Shown: piece by piece, positions 14,901-20,671 of the stretch | Layout of the letters: every line of letters begins with the position of its first letter | How positions within the stretch are numbered: the first letter of the stretch is position 1 | DNA from: a virus | Virus record (IMG/VR): IMGVR_UViG_3300024324_000101 | Location: 1 to 20,671 of that record | Strand: one strand, 5' to 3' | Length of the DNA stretch: 20,671 nucleotides | Program-made: the position numbers and the translations under genes | Notes under the pieces: generated by a model | The model's input: only the letters and a program-made list of their open reading frames with translations | What the model was told of the DNA's origin: nothing | The model's database searches: none

Positions 14901-15112
14901 CTAGCGTCCGAGGAAGAGCATCGACAGTTCGCAAAAGATTTCGGCAGCGACTTAGTGATCACGCCTCGGTAGAGAAGGCTTTCGATGACATCGGCAAAGG
15001 CGTCGATGCCAAGTTCGAGAAACTTCTCCCCAAGTGGCAAAAACGGGCAGACGCACTAGCAAAGAAACAGGGCTCCACTGCCCCAAAGGGGGAAGTGAAT
15101 AATGGCTACTGA
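11960..15112 (+). CDS. Large internal/ejection protein with embedded globular domain
   Basis: 1050 residues from ATG 11960, which overlaps the previous stop as ATGA; an in-frame ATG at 11945 would add five residues. The N-terminal 80 residues are polar. Hydrophobic, Gly-rich segments at about 170-220 (GLVSGISQVLPGMIPAIKLA and ADVVGGFVGDIVT) and about 255-280 (RLIAGVPGLIAGPAIHGVVK) could insert in membranes. A compact region at about 430-615 has LWYELSG (W444), IGATSARAKP (471-480), NKTGMF (527-532), NDVWVGDMFGIDG (551-563) and WQLQARGWVQAR (601-612). This looks like a folded, possibly catalytic domain rather than a rod. The C-terminal 150 residues are basic and helical. Position and size suggest a virion protein stored in the head and ejected with DNA. 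I see no lytic transglycosylase motif. The last 11 bases overlap the next gene. Confidence 0.65.
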   Translation: MSDLDQAPEDVIGETRAVQQDGTLTPLRMSASKPRVNPAANIDEILLQDQAARGVAAEMNVPLQLNTNEHGAVYYTPQFPDIDPVGIENQQPLPTEQTWGDVAVGVPEAIAHGLSTGLGNINELLPIPGGWVTDDGQPVTNVKQAMDVFGKWIQGGTEGPLTMGKPEGVTLGLVSGISQVLPGMIPAIKLAKAAGMGPILADVVGGFVGDIVTSSEVEAEQLVKLFGSVASKEGAAALTEFMKDENGDIDKLKARLIAGVPGLIAGPAIHGVVKLASMARKSSGGQALIKQFVKMMADESGEVKLPGMGAGGRVKMGQDMQPTGKAPTPDELTAARAETVKDGVTVAQRLDTIIPQAERVDGGVFRHGMPNGKEWSTLTPKELAKRGPGATFKDTDLDRIWNETLAEVSAAARDAVERTGATWTAFKANDWDKALRLPLRSQLWYELSGEQFAKLLPDLTHNEFMMFVDLIGATSARAKPLENLQRSLAVLSQRKRGVPVDVDLTIQKSVEDALMRNGTEISSALGNKTGMFSDTLAMVGGVQTRYPISVNDVWVGDMFGIDGKLMTANQSLHEVFGKYMNKLRDLTNVGAKKGDVRHQSWQLQARGWVQARSAADGIDTSKAASDIDGSDYAGEWSKIVARLEDAGISVPGGKITDKILMDPRVADALRPTTPAFRSAPKATVEFGTLLTANGRAAHKAYSQAVESGNAKTVEEYEGALASALYNSGQGATAWEKAVRVATNSSDKVTRINTASGADPFAFSGTFEGAVGANIRIPLKDMTPDQIAYFNAVAGKGLKQKAMAAAEIHRIGKTDPLPAGAIETASVMFDHSGAVPKDMIGDFADALGAGFEVSAAKHPGSLVFDINPKFDDAGNAVGPTAAELDAAVDIMAKKHNIKNAKAFRAAFKSEYGKNYVEDPGDQTAYNAIIDATLREWTTDVRQQVKAITGDSVTDKQIEVWLNGATSKLPVTKSKLPDGVEISSVRGRASTVRKRFRQRLSDHASVEKAFDDIGKGVDAKFEKLLPKWQKRADALAKKQGSTAPKGEVNNGY

Positions 15113-18023
15113 TACCATTGCGCCTGAAGAAGTCACCGCAGCCGGTGAACTCCGAGATCCGGCACAGGCGCCACTCCAACTAGACATCCCCGCGCAGGAC
15201 GCACCGGCTGGTCAACAGACCGCTGGTGTCGTCACTGACGCCATCAAGGCTGGTCTGGACATGTTGGGCCCACAGGTAGACAACGCTGTCCCTGCCCCCA
15301 CACAAGCAGCCCCTGCCCCCACACAGGCGCTCCCTACCCCCAACCCGAGTGAGCCGGCGCTGCCCGGGGCCACAGTCCGCGATGACCTGGCCCTCGATGA
15401 GAAGGCGGCGGTCCAGAGCGTCGATGGCGCTGTTCTGGTTCGACAAGCTACTGATGCCGAAATGATGATGTTCGAGGCTGCGATCCCGCGCATGGATGGC
15501 AAGCCGGGGGCCACAGGCCTGAACTATTTCCCGATGAATCTCGATCAGATGACCGATGCCTTCAACGGGAATCTGGCTGCATTTCAGGCGAAGATCGTCG
15601 GAGCCAACTCTGTCGCCATCGAACAGATGAAACGCGGCAAGATGACCATCGAGGAGATCGGTCACGCTGCGGAGAAGATCGGCCTGAAGGACATGGCCAT
15701 GCGGTTGCTGAACAAGCAGCCCGGGGAAGTCTTTAACGCCGAGGAAATGTACAAGGCTCTGGTCACACAGGCATCGGCATTACTGACAGCGAAGTCGGCA
15801 TATGATGACATGATTGCTGACCCGACTGATGCATCCGCTCTCAACTTTCTACTGGCCATCAATCTACAGGGTGCCCTGACAACGTCACTGGTCGGCGCCA
15901 AGACTGAAGCAGCCAGAACGATGGCTGTCCTGACTAACTTCAGCAAGATCATGCAAGCCAACCAGATGCCATCAGCCGATGATGTCACCGGCATGTTCGG
16001 CCAGATGCCAAACATCGAGGGCATGTCACCCGAGGACATCATCGCCAACATGGGCGGCATCGAGACGATCATGGCACGGGGCCAAGCCTATATGATGTTG
16101 CGCCCGGACCAGCAATCACAGGTCGCGTCTGGATTCTCGAAGTGGTTCAACAAGGGCGTCGATGTCTTCATGGAATCTTTCATGAATGGACTGTTGTCTG
16201 GCATCCCCACACACATGGTCAACGTCTTGGGCAATGCCGGCTTCCAGATCTACTCAATCCCTGAACGGTTCATTGCCGGCGCAATTGGTGCAGCCAGAAC
16301 AAGTATCCCCGGCTCCAATCAAAGCCGTGTCTACATGACCGAGGCCCTCGCGATTCCGGCCGGTATGATGATGTCGTTCAACGCCAGTATGAGGGCTGCG
16401 GCCAAGGCATTTGTTACTGAGGATCCGAGCGACTTAGTGTCGAAGATCGACTACCGGACCCGCAAGGCTATCACGGCAGAGAACCTTGAGTTGGACCCGG
16501 ATGCCGCGGTCGGTTGGGCGGTTGATATGCTCGGCAAGATCACCCGCATTGCTGGCCGGTTCCTGTTGACTGAAGATGAATTTTTCAAGGGCAGTGCCCG
16601 GGGGGTAGCTCAATACACAACCGCAGTCAGACGGGCCCTCGATCTCAAGGCGCAAGGCGCGGATGAGGCGACTGTCAGGGCATCGATCGTCCAGGCTATC
16701 CAGAACCCTGATGAAGCCCTTCTGACGACCATGAAGGACTATGGGCAGCTAATGACATTCCAGAAGGATCTGGAGGGCGTTCTGGGTCAGTTGCAGGGGT
16801 TCTTCAGCCATCCTGCAATGAAGATCTTTGTCCCATTTTACAAGACGCCAACCAACATCATGCGCGAAGTGATGTCGAGAAATGTTTTGTCGGCACCATT
16901 GCTGCCATCTTTCTGGAAGGCCATCAAGGCCGGCGGTCCCGAGGCTGATATGGCAATGTCGAAGATGGCTCTGGGCTCGACTATCATGGCTGCGTTTGCC
17001 GGCTACTCTTACGGTGCCGAGGGCGACGATGTCCTGATGACGGGGCATGGGCCATCAGATCCCAAGGCTCGGGAGGCTTGGTTGCGTCATCACCAGCCGT
17101 ACAGCTTTTCAGTCAAGATGGAAGACGGCACACGCAAGTCGATCACATACAGCCGGTTCGATCCGCTGTCGGGAGTGTTAGCCGTTGCGGCAGACTTCGC
17201 ATGGTATGCCAGGCATAGTGATGATGAGGACATGATCAGTTCACTGGCTGCGGCAGCGGCGATGTCGAACTACAATTATGTCGGGCAGTTGCCGATGCTT
17301 CAGGGCATGTTCTCGATTGCTGAGATCTTTGGCTCCGAGTACGAAGGCGGCGAGGCCAAGTTCAAGCGACTACAGGAACTGTTAGGTAAGCAAGTCGGAA
17401 GTGCAGCCATCACTGCGCTGCCGCTCCCTACAGGCTCCTTCACTGCGTCGATCGAACGCTACTTTGACCCGACCAAGAAGAACACTCTGCCGACAGACAC
17501 CAATGTCGCGCCACTTGTCCGGGGCTTCTATGAGGCCTTGCAAAAGGCTCGGTCGCGCAGCCCGTTTTTCTCGAAAGATATGGAGCCGGCGCTCGATCGT
17601 TGGGGCACTCCCCGGATGGAAGGCGACGGGCAAGTCTGGGAACTGGCATCGCCCATCAAGATTCGCATCGATGAATATCAAATGGTCGATGATGAGATGT
17701 CCGATCTGAACCTTGGATTAAGTCGGGTGCCGAAATCGATCGAGGGTATCAAGCTGACAGGAAAGCAACAAAACATGCTGGTGCTTCTGGCCAACAATCC
17801 ACCAGACGGCGGCAACTTGCTCGAGGATCTGAAGGAGATGATCCTGTCGCCTGAGTATCAGGATCTGTTGCCCGGATTCCGCATTACAGAACTGAGGGCG
17901 ATCGATTCAGTGTACTGGTCGAATGCAAGGAAATATCTCCTCGAGATGGACCCGGATCTCAGGGCCCGGGTTGATGAGCGCAACGGAATCAGGGATGTAA
18001 CCGGCAAGGCACCAATACAATGA
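15102..18023 (+). CDS. Large internal/DNA-ejection protein (gp16 position)
   Basis: 973 residues. ATG 15102 has a strong GGGGGAAG site at 15088-15095 and overlaps the previous gene by 11 bases. The first 90 residues are Pro/Ala-rich with a seven-residue repeat. A helical part with many Met follows. From about residue 355 (FMNGLLSGIPTHMVNVLGNA) the sequence matches a module often seen in very large phage virion proteins: LLTEDEFFKGSARGVAQYTT, FVPFYKTPTNIMREVM (about 575-590), then a hydrophobic ALGSTIMAAFAGYSYG. GHGPSDPKAREAWLRHHQPY and TYSRFDPLSGVLAVAADFAW come after that. The hydrophobic parts suggest membrane contact during DNA transfer. T7 gp16 has an N-terminal transglycosylase; no comparable motif is visible here. 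It is last in the internal-protein block and followed by a 54-base gap. Confidence 0.72.
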   Translation: MATDTIAPEEVTAAGELRDPAQAPLQLDIPAQDAPAGQQTAGVVTDAIKAGLDMLGPQVDNAVPAPTQAAPAPTQALPTPNPSEPALPGATVRDDLALDEKAAVQSVDGAVLVRQATDAEMMMFEAAIPRMDGKPGATGLNYFPMNLDQMTDAFNGNLAAFQAKIVGANSVAIEQMKRGKMTIEEIGHAAEKIGLKDMAMRLLNKQPGEVFNAEEMYKALVTQASALLTAKSAYDDMIADPTDASALNFLLAINLQGALTTSLVGAKTEAARTMAVLTNFSKIMQANQMPSADDVTGMFGQMPNIEGMSPEDIIANMGGIETIMARGQAYMMLRPDQQSQVASGFSKWFNKGVDVFMESFMNGLLSGIPTHMVNVLGNAGFQIYSIPERFIAGAIGAARTSIPGSNQSRVYMTEALAIPAGMMMSFNASMRAAAKAFVTEDPSDLVSKIDYRTRKAITAENLELDPDAAVGWAVDMLGKITRIAGRFLLTEDEFFKGSARGVAQYTTAVRRALDLKAQGADEATVRASIVQAIQNPDEALLTTMKDYGQLMTFQKDLEGVLGQLQGFFSHPAMKIFVPFYKTPTNIMREVMSRNVLSAPLLPSFWKAIKAGGPEADMAMSKMALGSTIMAAFAGYSYGAEGDDVLMTGHGPSDPKAREAWLRHHQPYSFSVKMEDGTRKSITYSRFDPLSGVLAVAADFAWYARHSDDEDMISSLAAAAAMSNYNYVGQLPMLQGMFSIAEIFGSEYEGGEAKFKRLQELLGKQVGSAAITALPLPTGSFTASIERYFDPTKKNTLPTDTNVAPLVRGFYEALQKARSRSPFFSKDMEPALDRWGTPRMEGDGQVWELASPIKIRIDEYQMVDDEMSDLNLGLSRVPKSIEGIKLTGKQQNMLVLLANNPPDGGNLLEDLKEMILSPEYQDLLPGFRITELRAIDSVYWSNARKYLLEMDPDLRARVDERNGIRDVTGKAPIQ
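15291..15332 (+). repeat. 21-base tandem repeat in Pro-rich linker
   Basis: Two adjacent in-frame 21-base units encode PAPTQAA and PAPTQAL (residues 64-77 of the 973-residue protein). A third partial echo, PTPNPSEPA, follows. The repeat makes an extended hinge between the N-terminal tail and the helical body, a site prone to length change. Confidence 0.7.
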
Positions 18024-18077
18024 TTTCTTTTATCAAGAGCGTCCACATGCTATATGGTACGACAGGAGCGATGAACA
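18024..18077 (+). promoter_or_regulatory. Gap before tail fibre, possible extended -10 promoter
   Basis: The 54 bases between the last internal protein gene and the fibre contain TGCTATATG at 18048-18056, which fits an extended -10 box (TGn then TATATG). A T-rich tract TTTCTTTTA at 18024-18032 is no good -35 match. AGGAG at 18064-18068 is the ribosome-binding site for ATG 18078. No terminator hairpin is visible. A separate fibre promoter is possible but rests on one weak motif. Confidence 0.3.
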
Positions 18078-20671
18078 ATGGCTGATATCCCTATCTCGGC
18101 GGTCACCCGTCGCGTTCAATACACGGTTGGTGGAACAGACACCGGCCCTTATTCGTTCACGTTCAATGTACTGGCCGACACAGATCTGGCTGTCTACCTG
18201 AACTCAACGCTCAAGACGATCACCACACACTACACTGTGTCGCTGAACGCCAATGGCACCGGCTCGATCACCCTGACATCGTCGCCATTAACGACAGACA
18301 TTGTGACTATCATCTCTGCGGTTCCCATCGCCCGGGTATCTGACTATACGACGGGCGGTGACTTTACCGCGGCGGCAGTCAACGCGGATCTCGACAAGCA
18401 GACAATTTTCTCCCAGCAATTGTCGGAGCGAATCGATCGTTCCCTGAAGTCTGCCACATCTGAATCCGCGGTTACCGATTGGGATCTGCCGGCACCAGAA
18501 GCCGAGAAGGCCCTGAAGTGGAACAGCGCCGGCACAGCCCTCGAGAACTCGACTGATGACATCGATTCATCGGCAACTGATGCTGCGGCATCGGCGGCTG
18601 CGGCACTTGTGTCGGAGAACGCAGCGGCGGCAGATGCCGTCCTGACCGCAGCGGATGTGGTCACAGTCGCAGCAGATTTGGTCGCAACAAATCAGGACAC
18701 GATTGACACCGCAGCAGATTTGGTCGCGACAAATCAGGACACGATTGATACCGCCGCCGACGTTGTTTTGACCGCAGCCGACGTTGTAAGCGCAGAGAGC
18801 GCAGCCGGTGCCGTTGCAGTCCCATTCACCTTTGATAACTCGACTTCAATGGCTGATCCGGGCACGGGCGATTTCCGCTTTAACAACGCTACGGTGGGTT
18901 CAGTAACAGCGATCACCCTGGACGCCAATAGTGCCGACACCGGCAACCCTGATGTGTCTGACTTCATTGCAACATGGGGCGCGTCTGACAGTGGTGACAA
19001 GGCGCACATCACGTTCAAAAAATCTGGCACACCTGCCACGTTCGCCACGTTCAAGATCACAGCGGCAGTCACAGACAACACAACCCACCTTGAACTGACA
19101 GTGACCCATGTCGACAGCAACGGGACATGGACCGCTGCCGATAAGGCCTATGTCGCATGGACGCGCACCGGTGATGCTGGTGCCGCTTCTCCTTCTGCCA
19201 GTGAAACGGTTGAAGGTATAGTCGAGACGGCCACACAGGCCGAAGTTGACGCGGGTACGGATGCACTGCGCTACGTGACACCTGCCACGCTGGCAAGTAC
19301 CACAGTGGTCGGCGGCGATCCAGCGGCCTTCTCCGGGGCCATAGAGACTGATGGAACGTATGTGGCCGTCACACAACCATTCGTCATGCCAGACGGTTCC
19401 GGCACGTACATAGCCACAGTTAAAGACGCTGGTGCTGATGGTACTGTCGAGCTTTGGAAGATTGACGTATCAGGTGTTGTTGGTGGCTCGGCTACTGCAA
19501 GCGTAACCCTGACAGGTGCCGCGACTGTAACGTCCATTGCGGAGAGCATGGGTTACATCATCGTCGGTTCTGAAGACGGAATTAGCATAGTCCATTCCTA
19601 CGATACGGGGAGTTGGGCTGAAGCCACAACAGGCTGGCCCCGGTCACTGTCTACCAGCACAACGCCAGCATTGACGAATAACGATGTAACGGCTGTTGGT
19701 GCAAACACTGATCCTGAAGCCCCACCTGATCCCCGTACTGGGGGAAAAATACCTTTGTTTGGTGTTGGTTATGGTACTGGTGCAGACATTGGTTCGTTCC
19801 TTAAATGGGATGGTAACATTTGGCATAGAGCCGGAACAGTAGGTAACACTGGTGTTGCTGTTGGAACAGACGGACACATAGCCTTTGCTGATAATGATGC
19901 TGGTGACAGATACTTAGAGAATGGTCCTGCATCAGTAGTTACGGCTGATGATCCAAACTCTACAGCATGGGCCAGAACAAATAACGATCTGCTCTATGGG
20001 TTAGGTTCTGGCAATGCGGTTGCTTTGCATGGAAGTACTCGTGTATCTGCTAGTGATGCAGGGCTAACTCTTGCAGACATTAGTGGGCGTGATGGCGGTT
20101 ATTGGGAATACAGATCAGCCATTGTAAATCGCACATATAACTCCGGTTATATGATGAACGATATTCGTGGCGCATGGCTTGCAAACTCCAAAACGGCTGA
20201 TCGTAGCTATAAGGCCAACACGTTGACTGAGACTGGTACTGTACCAAGTGCCGCTGTTTCATCTGGTTCAGACCTTCAAGTATATGGCCCGTTTTCAACA
20301 AGCAATTATCTTAGTCGTGCGACTGACGCAGACTATAATGCGCTTGCCTCCGGGGCAGTGCATGTGGCTATCTGGGGCCAGACAAGTACAGGCAACGAAA
20401 CAGCATTCTCCATCGGTCGCCCCGATTTTTCGCGCAGGGTCGAATTGTATGTCGATAGTTCTGGCGTTCCAACGGTGGCTATTATTGGCGCGTCTGGAAC
20501 AACAGCTTTAATCGCCACCGGGGTAGACGTAAGGGACGGTATTCGGCATAAGTACGATATCGTTCGCGTTAGCAATACTGAGGCGCACCTATACATTGAC
20601 GGTGTTCTTGTTGAGAGCGACACAACAGATAGTGGTTCTATATCTGACGGAACTATCATACTGACAATCGG
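18078..20671 (+). CDS. Tail fibre, 3'-truncated by window edge
   Basis: The frame from ATG 18078 (AGGAG nine bases upstream) is open to the end: 864 codons, unfinished. Residues 1 to about 130 match the T7 gp17-type fibre anchor: VQYTVGGTDTGPYSFTFNVL, YTVSLNANGTGSITL, then FTAAAVNADLDKQTIFSQQL. That domain binds the nozzle. Residues about 170-245 are Ala/Asp-rich with heptad-like repeats, probably a trimeric coiled coil. TQAEVDAGTDALRYVTPATL (about 384-403) is a common fibre segment. Residues about 415-715 are beta-rich with repeated DG/WDG turns, possibly a propeller. The visible end, from about 715 (FSTSNYLSRATDADYNALAS) to HKYDIVRV and YIDGVLVES near 839-847, fits a LamG/concanavalin-like lectin domain likely to bind surface sugars. 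From about 19640 the codons become T/A-ending and G+C falls, suggesting exchange of the receptor-binding part. Confidence 0.9.
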   Translation, partial: MADIPISAVTRRVQYTVGGTDTGPYSFTFNVLADTDLAVYLNSTLKTITTHYTVSLNANGTGSITLTSSPLTTDIVTIISAVPIARVSDYTTGGDFTAAAVNADLDKQTIFSQQLSERIDRSLKSATSESAVTDWDLPAPEAEKALKWNSAGTALENSTDDIDSSATDAAASAAAALVSENAAAADAVLTAADVVTVAADLVATNQDTIDTAADLVATNQDTIDTAADVVLTAADVVSAESAAGAVAVPFTFDNSTSMADPGTGDFRFNNATVGSVTAITLDANSADTGNPDVSDFIATWGASDSGDKAHITFKKSGTPATFATFKITAAVTDNTTHLELTVTHVDSNGTWTAADKAYVAWTRTGDAGAASPSASETVEGIVETATQAEVDAGTDALRYVTPATLASTTVVGGDPAAFSGAIETDGTYVAVTQPFVMPDGSGTYIATVKDAGADGTVELWKIDVSGVVGGSATASVTLTGAATVTSIAESMGYIIVGSEDGISIVHSYDTGSWAEATTGWPRSLSTSTTPALTNNDVTAVGANTDPEAPPDPRTGGKIPLFGVGYGTGADIGSFLKWDGNIWHRAGTVGNTGVAVGTDGHIAFADNDAGDRYLENGPASVVTADDPNSTAWARTNNDLLYGLGSGNAVALHGSTRVSASDAGLTLADISGRDGGYWEYRSAIVNRTYNSGYMMNDIRGAWLANSKTADRSYKANTLTETGTVPSAAVSSGSDLQVYGPFSTSNYLSRATDADYNALASGAVHVAIWGQTSTGNETAFSIGRPDFSRRVELYVDSSGVPTVAIIGASGTTALIATGVDVRDGIRHKYDIVRVSNTEAHLYIDGVLVESDTTDSGSISDGTIILTI
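18669..18752 (+). repeat. 42-base tandem repeat in tail-fibre stalk
   Basis: Two adjacent 42-base units (18669-18710 and 18711-18752) differ at only two third-codon positions. Each encodes AADLVATNQDTIDT. Shorter AADVV echoes flank them on both sides. The repeat lies in the predicted coiled-coil stalk (residues 198-225), so copy number would change stalk length by 14 residues per unit. Confidence 0.85.

Noticed and set aside
19644-20659. Minus-strand frames and a short + frame within the last kilobase
   Set aside because: The tail-fibre frame from 18078 is open without a stop to the window end and has coherent fibre and lectin-like features.
1-20671. tRNA genes, CRISPR arrays, insertion sequences, anti-defence or metabolic genes
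   Set aside because: None was seen; nearly all bases are accounted for by virion genes and the gaps are too short or lack the needed structures.

Overview
The window is the late, virion-building part of a tailed-phage genome with podovirus (short-tailed, T7-like) organisation. Every convincing gene lies on the + strand. The genes are packed almost end to end, many with overlapping stop/start codons, and there is no integrase, transposase, tRNA, CRISPR array or host housekeeping gene. G+C is moderate to high through most of the window. The host cannot be read directly. Composition and the marine-phage style of the tail fibre would fit a proteobacterial, perhaps alphaproteobacterial, host, but that is inference.

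Layout: (1) 1-1742, the C-terminal two thirds of the large terminase and a T7 gp13-like GNAT-fold protein. (2) 1687-2596, two low-complexity proteins sharing a basic 'RRxxxRPLIN...GPT' tail, and a candidate 15-codon basic micro-ORF. (3) 2596-5556, portal, a small HNH-type protein, a Bbp19-like protein, a Lys/Pro-rich 32-residue peptide and the scaffolding protein. (4) 5557-5770, a 214-base leader with several strong nested inverted repeats. (5) 5771-6934, major capsid protein and a small capsid-associated protein, closed by a clear rho-independent terminator at 6943-6973. (6) 6986-9664, the two tail-tube genes (adaptor and nozzle). (7) 9664-18023, four genes for internal or ejection proteins of about 180, 585, 1050 and 973 residues. 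(8) 18078 to the end, a tail fibre of at least 864 residues that runs off the window.

How they work together: terminase packs DNA through the portal into a shell built from capsid protein on the scaffold. The tubular proteins close the portal and form the short tail. The internal proteins are stored in the head and ejected to make a DNA conduit across the cell envelope, and the fibre binds the host. Terminase sits before the portal, unlike in T7, where gene 19 is near the far end, so this is not a canonical Autographiviridae layout.

I see no separate defence, metabolic or regulatory system. The parts most worth a second look are the capsid leader, with mutually exclusive pairings and a stem holding the capsid ribosome-binding region; the SD-in-loop hairpin before the next gene; a globular enzyme-like domain inside the 1050-residue virion protein; the unrecognised basic small proteins; and two composition breaks that suggest mosaic exchange.
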